This document shows positions 31,837 to 43,808 of a DNA stretch of 64,000 nucleotides, piece after piece (within the stretch, counting starts at the first letter, position 1; every line of letters starts with the position of its first letter). A program made the position numbers and the translations under genes. The stretch comes from Usnea hakonensis (Eukaryota > Ascomycota > Lecanoromycetes > Lecanorales > Parmeliaceae), in NCBI GenBank assembly GCA_013423325.1, contig BLJB01000177.1, forward strand, positions 62,001 to 126,000. Reading direction: 5' to 3'. Under the pieces are notes generated by a model. That model was not told the DNA's origin. It saw nothing but the letters and a program-made list of their open reading frames with translations, and did no database searches.

Positions 31837-33410
31837 TTAAGACAACGGCTTCTTGCCAATACATACGTATCTAGGCGGCCTTAGTTCAGCCAGCCGAGCT
31901 AAGAGGGACTTTAAACGAACTCACAAGGGGAAATACGCTTTCAGACCTAGGTTCGTAGCATCGATACATGCCCCGGCCACCAAGGTGAGAACTTCTTCGA
32001 TATTGAGGCCCAAGCGCTGGGTGAAAGGAAAGATTGCCAAATTGGTAAGCGTTTGACGAATGATCTCTTGTTCTGCGTTTCCTATCCGGCGCGCTTTCGG
32101 ATCTATGGAAACCGGAGGGTCAACTTCATGCCCATTCTCAACCACAGGGACGGGTACGCCCTGATGCGCTACCTTTAATTTTGGGGGAAGAGATTCACGT
32201 ACCACTGGACCATCCGCAGAGAGGCAGCGGTATCATCTTATGCTCGATTTCAATAAGACCAGCAGCCGAAAAGAGACCGTGCAGTCGCAGTGGTGCCCGA
32301 GAATCTTTGATGCCCTCAAGTGACCGGATATAGTTGTCGCTCCAGCGCCGGAGGGGATGAGAACTCGTGAGTGAGCCGTTGTCACTCTGACACATCCAGT
32401 AAACTTCTATCATCTGTATCCAGCCGCCGGGTTTGAGGACTCTTGCCGCACCGTCAGTAGCCTCTTAACGCCTTGACCGCCTTCGTTGCTACCTTTTGAT
32501 GTCCCTAAGATACGATGGCCACCGTGAAGTATTGATTCCTCCCCCCACCATTCTTGATTGGACCAGATCGAATGAATTTGATTTGAAGGTGAATGGCAGA
32601 TTGATATCATCAAGCTATAGGGAACTTCGTCAGCGGTATGAACTTGTGGGCTTCATCCACATCAATTGCGTGGAGGTCACGTTCTCGATGTATGTGTGCG
32701 TGGAAGCAGTGAAGGCGGCATCGCATACCTGCGCACATTTACTAGTCAGCATTGATTCTCCAGGCCAGAGATCTGCGTTTTGAAATGGGTCTAGTGGACT
32801 CGAGGACCAATTGGTTCCAGGAACCATCATTTGGGAGGAAGGTACGAACCTGAGGCTCAAAGTTTTCCGGCGTTTCGTCCGGTTTCAATTGCGGCGAGAT
32901 GTCGACTCCGATGACCTGAATGATGTCGGCTTATGGCAACCTCGTCACATAATGTGGAGTAGACTTGCCTGGCAGTCAGGATAACTCTCCGCCAACTCCA
33001 CTGCCCATGATGCTGCACCATAGCCACAGTCGAGGACGTTAATCGGACCAGTCACTGGTGGAAAGATGAGTCGTCCGTCAAACACAAGGTTGAACACTCG
33101 GTTCTGAGTCTCCAACCGGTGCGCCTCTTCCTGCAATGCTGGTGAGCTCATGCCGATATAGCTCTGGATGTTCGTGTACTTCATCGACGGGAACGAGGTT
33201 AATATTGTTGTCAATCGAATACTTCTGGAAATCTCGGTCATGAATAGTCACAGTTTCCAGGTATTGCGAATCCACTTCGGTGGTATCCCTTTGTAGGTCT
33301 CTAATAAGTCTTACTGTCAGCGTATCGGACGTCTGGACTTCGGGGTCGGAGATTCGGTCTCCTGCCTACGCCATCTGAGTATTTCTATGCTCTTCGAATT
33401 CTGGTCCCAT
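31837..33410 (-). CDS. LaeA/UMTA-like SAM-dependent methyltransferase
   Basis: Class I methyltransferase of the large fungal LaeA/UMTA family; substrate unknown. Eight exons are inferred: 33410-33370, 33300-33180, 33130-32969, 32915-32850, 32614-32493, 32441-32203, 32102-31925 and 31870-31837, giving 320 residues, typical for the family. Blocks in order: LETQNRVFNLVFDGRLIFPP, motif I NVLDCGYGAASWAVELAE (88-92 is DCGYG), motif II VIGVDISP, INLPFTFKSNSFDLVQSRM, VLKPGGWIQMIEVYW and the tail LKAYFPLYVCIGKKP. Motif I departs from the usual DLGCGTG. Intron 3 (32916-32968) has a GC donor. No polyketide, peptide-synthetase or terpene gene is nearby, so a cluster role is not supported. Confidence 0.85.
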
Positions 33411-35493
33411 TGAACTCTCCGATTCTCAATGGGACTGCAATCCAAGACTGAAGGTGCAAATATGGCTCCGTAACCAAATCTGAGAATGAGTCTTTCCACC
33501 TCCCGCTTGCTTCGACCTCTTTCATCATTTTCATGGCTCCTCTGGATCATCATTTCTTGGCGCTGTCGGGAGCTTTAACCCCCCAAGAAGGCGGTCGAGG
33601 CTTCAACGTATGGCTGATGGAAACCGAGTTTAGCAGCCTGCTACTCCATGTTGGTATGTCCTACTCGTTGCTGGCTATGAGACCACCAGAGGCTTGTCCT
33701 CGACTTAATAGAATAAGGTCCGGCTAAAGACTATGCGAGCATAGGTAATCATGCAGAAGCATAGGGCTAACGCAATGGTCGCAGCAAATCTTCACACGGA
33801 AACCCCAACAACCGTTGATGAAACCGGGATAGCTCATTTCCCTGCTGTGGACACGCATCATGCTCTTCCCCTAGAGCTTGTTCCGCAAACGATCTCCCAC
33901 ATGAACACTACCGATAAACAGTACCGTAGCATTTGGCCTGCGGCTTGCCAACCTTTCCCTGTCAGAATTTTGGGCTGCAACACAGCTCCACGTTGCACCC
34001 CGTGAAATGTATCATATCGGTGCATTAGATTCAACTTTTTGGTCTTATTAATACGGTTACAAGCTCCTCGAAAGCTCGCGGAACTACGGCTCAGAGCGTC
34101 GACGCTTGCCAGCACAGAAAAAATTTTCCTTCTAGTTTAAAAATGGTAGCTCTAGGGCATACTTTTACCTCTATCCTCATTGGGCCGTCTGAAGGAAGTT
34201 CAATATGCCTTGTACGAAATCATCAGCCCTCTTCTCGTAGCTCGTGTGCCTTTTTCATGACCTGCGGCTATCATAGCACTAGATGCGCCGCCCTGCCCGA
34301 CTCCATGGCCTCGGGTTTATATCGATTCGGCTTTCGATTTCTGGCAACTGACTATACTTGCTAGCTCTTTGATGCACTACTTGCCAAAGAGCGCTTCACA
34401 CCTGTTACATTAAGATTTGGTGAGACCACTGCCCTATAATTATGGATCCAAATCAGACGGGCCAATGCTGATGAAGCAAGAACTGTGACCCAGCGGTTTC
34501 TGCGAGCCAAAATCGAAAGAGTTGTTAGTTATGTTACTTATTCCCAGTACATCCTGCAAGTTTTCCAAGGCTCTGTCAAGCAAGGTCATGCAGGTCTAGC
34601 TTTAAGACGCCGGGGACAAGATAACCTGGTATATTGCACCCAAAGATCTACCATTTCTTCGTGAAAGTATGAAATGAAACACCGAGCCTTGAAGAAAAAG
34701 GACGATCCCTGCGTTGGATCGAGTCACCTTGCAATTGTGACAACAGCAACGGCTCGACTGCCTTGGTCCTGAAGACCTCTTTCTACTTTGATCTATGCTT
34801 CCGGCTTCATCCGCTTCTCAGAATGAAAGGACTATCTAGAGGACTATCTAGAAACGAGAACACAGATCAATTCCACAGCCGAGAGCTTAAGATATGGGGT
34901 GCCATGTCTTTGGTATGCTCTCCAGTGGACTCAGTATGCAAACAATGGAGATTGTTACTTCTTCTCGACTCTACGTAGCTCAAGTTGACAATCTGGATCT
35001 CTGACGATCTCCGGCTGATGGACTATGCATAGAGAAAGACTATGCAAATTGCGGACCCAAAATTCACGCCTAATTATGATGTTCAGAAGAACCCCTAAAA
35101 GATCTATCGATGAGCTAACGGTCCTTGGCCCAATCAAAATTACTATCTACAAGCACGTGTGAAATTGTATGTTTTCGTCGCAGGTGATCGTCTTCTGCTG
35201 TCGTACTCGCTGGACAGGGTATACTTACGATTTCGAAGGCCAAGACGAACATTGGGATGTTGCGTCGAGGCTTTGACGATACTGACGCATGTGAAATTGG
35301 ATCAAAGGACTTATCGATGGGTTCTTCTCGCAAGGCCGAGCGACTTTGAGTCGGAACGTCCAAGTTGGGAGAGACGACCCCTCAGGACTGCATTTGCTGA
35401 GCCCAAATGGTCATTATCACGCACAACACTTTCCTATGGGTTAGACTGAGCCCGCAGTACGGGGACTTTTACATTCATGCTATCCTAGATCTA
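33411..35493. other. 2.1 kb gene-free region
   Basis: No gene is supported between the methyltransferase start and the PUP2 stop codon. Frames of 60-96 codons are scattered on both strands without recognisable sequence. No tRNA or repeat cluster was seen. The part next to 33410 is the methyltransferase promoter. Confidence 0.5.
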
Positions 35494-36441
35494 TCAATTT
35501 GTGGGTAATCTATTTACTACCTCGGACATCTCCTCATCGCTGTAGATCCTAAAGCCTTTTTCCTTGGTCACACTGGCTAGCTGGACGTTTTTCGAATCTA
35601 GTTTCTCCTCCATAACTTGCTTCAGTGTTTTCAGCACCAATGTCTCTGCCTCCTCCAACGTGAGTGATTTGTGGAATTCATTCTGTAGTTCTGCTTGTGC
35701 ACCCTCACTGCCTGATCCAATAGCTTTGGCGTCGTAGCGGTAGAAGGTCCCTGATGGCTCCGCATGATATCTACTCCCCATTAGTTCCTCCGCAGCTCTA
35801 GGATCCTGAATGAAACATACAATTGGGGTCCCTCCTCATCGATCCCCGCGATCAGCAAAGCAACACCAAATGGCCTGCTCATCACGCTCTCTTCCCCGTC
35901 TGCGCCTTCTCCAAATCGCAAGGCTAAATCACAGATTGCTTGTGTACAGCTCTCCACACCTAGTCGTTCGTTGTAATGGAAGCTATGGTTCTGACTCTCA
36001 ACGCGGGCGTGTTCGATCATGGAGCGAGCGTCCGCTTGCAGGCCGGACATGGCGCACCCGATGTGAGAGTCTATCTCGACAATCTTTTCGACGGAAGAGG
36101 TTTCGAGGAGGGTAGAAGTTACGCGCTTCTCGACACCGAGAAGAACGCCATGCGAGGTGGCAATCTAGGGACATTTGTCGGCGGTTTCTAGGTGAATGGG
36201 ATATTTCACCTACGCCTATAGCTGTTGAGCCTAGTTTGATTGCTTCAAGAGAGTATTCGACTTGGAAAAGACGACCTTCAGGGGAAAAGGTGCTATTGTG
36301 ATTGTTAAGAATTGATTATCTTGATGGGAGTCGAAAATATTTCATACTTTATGCCACGGTCTGCAAGAGATATCAGCTGGTGGACAAGTAAGTGGAAGCT
36401 CGCATTAAGAGCTTACCGTACTCTGACCGTGCAATGAACAT
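35494..36441 (-). CDS. PUP2: 20S proteasome subunit alpha-5
   Basis: Alpha-ring subunit of the 20S proteasome core. Five exons are inferred: 36441-36417, 36360-36348, 36292-36214, 36164-35821 and 35770-35494, giving 245 residues. The second exon is only 13 nt and completes the alpha-subunit signature SEYDRGINTFSPEGRLFQVEYSLEAI. Later blocks are LLGVEKRVTS, IGCAMSGLQADAR and GPQLYHAEPSGTFYRYDAKAIGSGSEGAQ. The protein lacks the acidic yeast tail and ends NRLPTN. Intron lengths are 56, 55, 49 and 50 nt. It diverges from SPC97 with just 297 bp between start codons, so the two promoters overlap. Confidence 0.95.
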
Positions 36442-36738
36442 TATGATGGCCGAACGAGAAAAGCAATCGTAGAGGCTCAAGATGTTTCCCAGAAGAAATC
36501 TCAAGATACTGTTAAAGAGCGGAAAAGTCTATGGAACCTCGGTTCTTAAAGCCTTCGGTGTACGCAGACAGATATCTCGATATCTGCGCCAAGCATAATA
36601 GGGCTGGCGCCAAGCAAACATTGGCTCCGAAGCGCGTCTCTGCTTTAGTCCAGCATTAAGAGCACAACGACGACGATATGGTTTTACGAAGATCACGACC
36701 TTTCGGACATTTCAGCTGTCAATGGGTAGACTGCGATC

Positions 36739-39630
36739 ATGTTCAACTCCAGAAATGCCCGAAATACGGCAGATAGCAGCAGGCAACCCTCAGCAACATC
36801 CGGCGACAATTTCAGAGCTCCTTCGTCTCATCCAGGAACAAGAGAAAGGCCGCTGTCTTCTGCGGAGGTCATACCGGATGATTCTGCGAGTAATGGGCCC
36901 GGTAGAAGAAGCGCGTCCGGTGCGCAAAAGCATAATGGTTCTATAAAGTTTAGCGAGAGAAAGACCGGAAGGGTGCATCTGGCAACGCGCGAGAATCTAC
37001 AGGTCCGGACAAGAAGCCCGATGAAATCCCCTTTGGGCGATGATGTCGAAGACGGTGAATTGAAGCAAAGGACATCAACTCGACAGAGCGGTCTGGTAGC
37101 AGAAGGGCAAGCTAAAGCACCAAGGAAAGAGAAGAAGGCCTCACGTAGGTTTTTCTTTTGATTGTTTTTCGAAACCATGCACTGATTACATTGGGCTCAA
37201 AGCACCATGGAAACCCCAGGCTTCACTTATTCCATACACCACGGCGCCTCTGGCCACTCGCATCTCCGCGTCTCCCCTGTCATCTCTCATGCCCGAATTC
37301 CTTGAGCCTGAACCATTGGCGAATCTGACGTCTGATAATCAGGAATCTGCTATTCTGGAGGACCTCTTATTTGTTTTCATGGGATATGAAGGACAGTACA
37401 TTCGATACGCAGACAAATACAATCCTGATTTAGAGAAGGACCGTTTGGCAGGACCGGGCTTTCGAATACTCCCAGGACTTGACCCTAGCCTCCGAGATCT
37501 CGCGACATCCGTATTGAAGATGGCAACTTATTACAGCGCAATGGAGGCCTTTGTAGAAGTGCAGAGTAGGGAAGAATTTGGAGCCATCAATCATGCTTTA
37601 TGTGCTTCGATATCCAAGTTGCTGAAAGAGTATCTTGTACTTATTGTGCAACTTGAGCATCAAGTTCTCACTAATTCTTCATTCACTCTACATCTTCTCC
37701 ATCTACATACTCTTCCTACAATTCATATGATGTTCCAACTTTATACTCTGGCGCAGGAAATACTCCAGAAGAATTCGCTGCTAGAAGAAGATCTTGATGC
37801 ATCGGTCGATGGCTTTGACGACGTCGACGACATATTGGAACAGCTTCGAGAAGGTGGGAATCTCGCTCCCGGCAGTATGGCCAAGAAAGTATGCAAAGGC
37901 GGCAATGTACTACGTCTGCTTACGGACCGATTATCTTTCATGTCCGGAGATCCTGCTGCAAGGACACTCTTGCAGACTCTTCTGCGTGATGCTAGCCGAC
38001 CATACATGGCGATGCTGAATGAGTGGCTCCACCATGGTAGCATCAAAGATCCACATTCTGAATTCCTCGTCAAAGAGCAGCAAAGCATCAAACGGGAAAA
38101 GTTGGAAGAAGACTACACCGACGAGTACTGGGAAAAGAGGTACACCATCCGCGACAACGATGTACCCCCGCAGTTAGAAGGTGTGAAGGATAAAGTCCTG
38201 TTGGCTGGAAAGTACCTTAACGTTGTTCGCGAATGTGGAGGCGTGGATGTCAGCAAAGAGGTCAAAGACGTGCCAAAATCATTCGACGATCCCCAATTCC
38301 TTGACAATGTCAATGGTGCCTATGCTCATGCGAATTCTTCTCTACTCAACCTGCTTGTTACGACACATGCTCTTGGAGCTCGGTTACGGTCGATGAAACA
38401 TTATTTCTTCCTTGACAGATCGGACTTCTTTACCTACTTTCTCGACCTCAGCACATCCGAACTCAAGAAGCCTTGGAGACTCGTCAATGTTGGGAAATTG
38501 CAGTCTCTGCTCGATCTCGTACTGCGTCAACCAGGGACCGTGGCCGCCCAGGACCCGTTCAAGGAAGATGTTAAAGTGCAGATGAACAACGTGGGACTGA
38601 CTCAGTTGGTAATGCGTGTTGTCAACGTGAGAGGGTTCGATGAGGAGCCCGCTCCGGAAAGCGTCGACCGCTATCGCACACCAGTCGCGAAACCGACTAC
38701 CGACGAAGAGGACAAAATGACCGGCTTCGAAGCGCTCGAATTCAAGTTTTCTGTCCCCTTTCCCCTGTCGCTGGTCATTAGCAGTAAGACTGTCTTTAGA
38801 TATCAGATTCTCTTCCGATATCTGTTGTCAATGCGCCACCTCGAGGGATTGCTTGTGAGCAGCTGGGAAGATCACAATAAGGTCCTTAGCTGGACTCATA
38901 AGAGTGGTGATCCGAAGCTCGAGATGTGGAAGCGAAGGGCGTGGACACTCAGAGCAAGGATGCTAGTCTTCGTCCAGCAAACGCTCTACTATTGCACATC
39001 TGAAGTCATCGAACCCAACTGGCAAGCTCTCATGGCACGTGTGAATGGCGACGATAGGCTCGATAGAAATGGTCGCCCTGGATCCTCAAAGCTCACCCGA
39101 ACCGTCGACGAACTGATGGAAGACCATGTTGATTTCCTAGACACTTGCCTGAAAGAGTGCATGCTTATGAACTCCAAACTCCTCAAGGTAACAGCCGCCA
39201 TCTCTCCTCTCCCCCGCACGCCCTTCCTTATCCGCCCTAACCCATGCCTTTTGTACATTAGATCCACAGCAAACTCACCTCCGCCTGCACCATGTTCGCA
39301 GCCTACACCAGCACCCTCTCCCGCACCCTCTTCGCCTGCTCCCCTTCCCTCGCCGGCACCCCCGCCCACCTCGTCCACCTGACAACCACATCCTACCGCC
39401 ACAAAAACGCCCAATCGATCCCCGACGACGCCAAGGCGTACGATCCGAAGAAATTGGACAATCTGACGGACATGTTGGGCAAGTACGAGTACAATTTCAA
39501 TCACCATTTGAAGCTGCTGTTGGATGCGTTGGACTATTATGCGGCGACAGAAACGGTGGCGCTGAGTAGGTTGTGTGCGGTGCTGGGAAGTGCGACGAAT
39601 GGAGGTGGGGATGAGAGGAGGGAATTGTGA
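36739..39630 (+). CDS. SPC97: gamma-tubulin complex component 2 (Spc97/GCP2)
   Basis: Component of the gamma-tubulin small complex that nucleates microtubules at the spindle pole body. Three exons are inferred: 36739-37144, 37203-39187 and 39262-39630, giving 919 residues. The first about 150 residues are basic, Ser/Arg-rich and disordered. The GRIP1 region begins near ESAILEDLLFVFMGYEGQYIRY and the second GRIP domain near SSLLNLLVTTHALGARLRSMKHYFFLDRSDF. It continues through FPLSLVISSKTVFRYQILFRYLL and ends in the helical DYYAATETVALSRLCAVL. The C-terminal exon carries an Ala/Pro-rich joint. The ATG at 36739 is used; an upstream ATG at 36722 is in another frame. GCP2 rather than GCP3 is chosen from the FMGYEGQYI block. 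Confidence 0.9.
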
Positions 39631-39960
39631 AGGGCAGCGGCGGAGGAGGAGCTTGAGGCTCTCTTTGGACACGTGTGGAAGGAATAGCGGGCGTTGGTGG
39701 ACAGATTCCCAATTTCTATCGTCATTTGATTACGAGGAGAGTTCTTTCATTTCCGAATGTCAATGATGGAGACAACGCATCAGAAATCGTAATCTCGACA
39801 TTAAATCTATCAAGACGCGTAATACTTGACATATCGTACAGGGTCGTGATACATTCCACATCGCCGCTCATGGTATCTTACAAACGATTAGTAAAAGTAC
39901 ACCTGTGGGATCAAGTCCGCATGGCACCAGCGCTTAAATTTCACGTCGAGGACGTAGCAT
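39631..39960. other. convergent intergenic after SPC97
   Basis: 330 bp between two convergent genes; shared 3' flank, with no further feature recognised. Confidence 0.5.
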
Positions 39961-42900
39961 CTACTCATTCAGATTCATGCCTTTGAAATCCTCGTCAACA
40001 CCCAAGACCCCCATGGCCCAGTACACTCTTGTGCCTGCGTTGACAGTAATGAATCTCCTATCGTTATTATCTTTCGGCGGATGGACGTATTGACTCGGAT
40101 CGCGGCCCCTGCCCGAGAGTCTATCGTCTTTGGATACAGGATCGAACATCATCGTGTATGGCGGCCCTTTGCCCATCTCCGCGGCTTTAATCCAAGCTCG
40201 CTCACACCCTGACGCGATGAGCCCGCTCGTTTGCCAGCCAGTCAAGCGGGCAACATCACGCAGCTTGGTAATGGTCCAACCACGCTGCGCGGGATCGCGG
40301 TACTGGACCCCAGCATGGAAAAGACCCATGCAGCCATCCATCATCGCGGCCCCGTGATGAGGATTTATGGAGACAGTGTTGTCGATTGGTTGTATGCCGG
40401 CGAAAATACGGCCTATCGTGTTGGCGTAAGGAGCTGTCTGGGGTGCAGCGACGCCAGCGGCGGCCATGGCGGCTGGTGGCATAGCTGGATGAGTTCTGGT
40501 GCAGATGATTCGGCCCATGTAATACATGATGAAGACGCAGGAGATTGAGTAGGAACGATAATAGAGGGCGGGCCCAAATGGCGTCGCTGTTGGCGCCATG
40601 TGTTCTGGGGAGAGAGGTGCATAGTCAGGCCCGAGGGAGCCAGCGTAAACATCAAATGCAAGTGAAATGGCCGACCATTCGGCTTCGGCTTCCCGTGTGG
40701 CCGCTTCAAGAGTTTGGTCCTCGCTAGGAACAGGGGCTTCGTAGAGTCGATCGTGTCGAGCTTGATCGAAACCCCGGGGTAGGCGAACAGGGCCAGGATC
40801 GGGCATCATGCCGTACATCGGAGGGGGTTGCTGTCCGCTTGGGGTGGTTGGTATGCCACGATGATTTGAGGACTTCGACTTCTTTGCTGCTTCCGCAAAC
40901 GCTCTCCTCTTTCGAGGCAGGTCGTTTGCAACGAAATTGGCCAGTCGACCCATCAACAGGAGGAGATGGTCGAGACTCCCGCAGACCGCATCTAGCCTTC
41001 CAATCGGTGCTCTGGGAGGGCAACGACCCCATAGATTGTACGATAAACTAGGCTTCAGTAAGTCGTGTTAATTGTAAACTTTACTCGGAGACCTACAGGA
41101 GACGATTGCCACTAATTATGCTTTGATATATATCGTGCTTGACGTACCACCAGAAGAGCTCACACTGAATCTCAAAATTTTCAATGTCATGGGCTGTTAG
41201 AGGAGTTTCGCTTTGGGAATTAGCATCGGCATCGTCGGTGACTCGACCATGTTGACCATGCCTGGTACCCCAGCCCATCATCGTACCGATGAGTCTGTCA
41301 TCTAGTTGTCGATCGGCTCTTGAAGGAAAATCGTCCAATGCTCCTTGCGCATATTGATGCCAGTATGAGTTAGCGAGGCCATGTTGCACTTCATGCTTGA
41401 GTCTTGCTTCAGCTTCTTCTTGCTGCTGTCTGTGGGCTTCTATTTGCTTTACCATCCTTTCAAAATCAATATCCATGATAAGCTCTCGAGCACCAGCGAG
41501 ATGGCTGTTCCACTTGTTGTGCTCGGCGGTCGTCACCTCATAGAAGCCAAGCAGTTGCGTTGCTGCAAGTGTAGCAACATCTCGTCGTTTTTTGTGATTG
41601 CCCAAGGCTTTTGCTACCCTTCTCAGCGCATAATGATAATGTTTCAAGGACGGCGTTGTTGAGGACCCTTGCAGCTTTGCAATGTGCAAACTCGCCAGAG
41701 CCAACATAGCATGGAGAAGCCCTTGGTGTGTGAGTGCTCGCATTGGTAAAGTGTAGGACCAGAGAGCTCTTTGCGACCAGGGGACAGGTTTGCCTGAGAA
41801 GATTAGGGCTGGATTCGAGGGATGCCGTTCGCATACAGATAGCGTTGGTGCTGTAGCCGTTATAAAATGACAGAAGACTCGAGCGGTTTGAGGATCCCTC
41901 AATGGAGACGCCGCATAAGAAGGAAAATATCTGGCCAGTATATTGGGTTCGTTCAAGAAGTTGGTCATCGATCTAATGCGGCCCTGGCCTTGATCGGCTG
42001 TTATGGCCACCATTGCCCCAAGGTTGTAAGAGGTTGTCCCTGTGACATCAGAGTTTGACATGAGATCCTCTTCATCTGAACCTACGTCAAAATAGTCGTC
42101 ATCTTCTGGCTCCAACACCCACGATGCCTGGTCTGGAACTGCGTAATGTTGACTTTGCGATTGAACCTGGTGTCGAGAAACATCCTGAACTGCGACTCGA
42201 TTCCATTCCAAGTGGCTTTGGAGTGGCAAGGATGGAAAGGAGTTTGGATGTTGGATTTGTGCAAATGCACTCTCTTCCTTTATAGGCCAGTCAGTGGTTT
42301 GCTGAATATGATCAGAATGAAGTCCTTGAGAACTTGGAGCAGGGGGTTCGACGTGTGGACCTGGATGTACTGCCGACCGCATCGACTCTGAGCTTCCTGA
42401 CCATCCGTGAGGAATGAGCGGTACCCCTGTTTCAATGCTGCTGTAGCTATTGCCAGTATTCTGTTGCTGAAAGCCTTGATATGGAAATGAACCAACGCGG
42501 CTTGAAGAGAATCTCTCCGCCATGGGACTGCTTGGGAGACCACCATATGAGTAGTCTACTTGTGCAGTATAGAGCGATCTGAAGGCGCTGTTGTCTACGG
42601 GATTTGAGGGACCGCCGTATATATAGCCAGCCGGAGGACCATGGAAGCTTCCTGCGACTGATGATGCGCCTGCCACAGGCACATGACTCGATCCAGTTTG
42701 CTCTCCATACGGAAGCAGACGCGGCGCAATTGGAGTATCCATAGATGATGAAGACGTTCCCCCATATATGCTTGCACCTCCATGAGGATGGGAAGGATGT
42801 TGGGTGCGAGCAGCAATCCCTTGGTGTGCTGGCCTGAAAGCACCAAGAGGGTCCTTGAAGATGACTCGAGGTACATAACCCTCGCATTCGCGCTTAGACT

Positions 42901-43198
42901 TGACACAATTTTTACAGGTTGGGCGTTCCTCGCCGCACTTGATGCGTCGCTTGCGGCATGCTGTGATACATGAGTAATCTAAATACTTGTGAGGGTCCGT
43001 TAGGAGAGAACACCTACTAAGGCAGCCCGTTTTGGTCCGTTTCCTAGCTTGGTTTCTTGTTTGCTCTGCCGTTGCATTGTTCGTATGGTCATCGGAGGTC
43101 GTGATAGCCCCACTGGCCTCCCCTCGAGGCCCCAAAGCCTTGGCTGGAGAGGGTCCACTGCGGTGCGATTCAGTCGCTTCCGGCATTTTGGCTGCCAT
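39961..43198 (-). CDS. Zn(II)2Cys6 fungal transcription factor
   Basis: Predicted nuclear DNA-binding regulator; target genes unknown. Three exons are inferred: 43198-43018, 42960-41097 and 41047-39961, giving 1043 residues. The binuclear zinc cluster is complete, with Cys at 59, 62, 69, 76, 79 and 86 (CX2CX6CX6CX2CX6C), and the first intron interrupts it between the first and second cysteines. A Pro/Ser/Gln-rich linker (about 95-375) leads into the fungal TF regulatory domain, with LPMRALTHQGLLHAMLALASLHIAK and YHYALRRVAKAL. The tail contains LRDVARLTGWQTSGLIASGCERAW and ends FKGMNLNE. The second intron (49 nt) joins GNRLL to SYNLWGR. Neighbouring genes are housekeeping, so no pathway-specific role is suggested. 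Confidence 0.9.
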
Positions 43199-43700
43199 GC
43201 GAGACTAGTGAGAGAAGGCAATGCTTGTGAACTTCGCGGGGCGTGGGGGGTTATATAGAAAGGCCGCGGCTGCGGACCAAGGTTGACCTTGTCCTTTCAA
43301 ATGATTTGAGCAGGCTGGAGTAGATGCAGTCATGAAGATAGCCGTTTTGAATTGGGGGCTGCAGCTCTGGCTTGCCGAAGTTGTCTAGCTTTGGGAAAGG
43401 TATGATGTAGAGGATTGAAGGGCGGATAAGGATCAGAGCAATTGGCGGGAATGACAGGCTGCAGAGGAGCTGGAAGAAGCTGACTGCGGGAAGAAGAAGT
43501 CATGATGCTTCAGCAGTGTCTGCAGCCTCTGATGATGATGATGCGAGGAGGGCAAGGAAGAGGAAGAACAATAATCATTGATTGTGAGTTGTGTGCAGGA
43601 AAAGAAACCTAAGGTACAGCAAAGGCGCAGTTAGGGTCTACCTTAAACTGCAAAAACTTAGGGCAGAGTCGAGGCCGATCATCCTCGGCGGGGTACAACA

Positions 43701-43808
43701 TAGAGTACTTTTAAAGTAAAGTAAAGCAAGGTGTACCTTATTTTAGGTACCTTTTAGCCTTGTAGCGTACCTATTGAGTACCTACTTTACAGTACCAGTA
43801 GAGTACTC
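43701..43808. repeat. dense GGTACC/AGTACT intergenic tract
   Basis: About ten GTAC cores in just over 100 bp, including TTAGGTACCTTTTAG, AGTACTTTTAAAGTAAAGTA and GTAGAGTACTC. Located about 500 bp above the Zn2Cys6 gene start. Confidence 0.75.

Noticed and set aside
32615..33410. Frameshifted or broken methyltransferase (pseudogene)
   Set aside because: All apparent breaks coincide with splice signals; eight exons sum to 963 nt with no stop and cover all family motifs.
38989..39672. 227-codon minus-strand frame at the SPC97 3' end
   Set aside because: It lies antisense to well-supported GCP2 exons and is arginine/valine-biased low complexity.
31837..43198. Secondary-metabolite cluster around the LaeA-like and Zn2Cys6 genes
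   Set aside because: The genes between them are proteasome and gamma-tubulin components; no backbone synthase is present.
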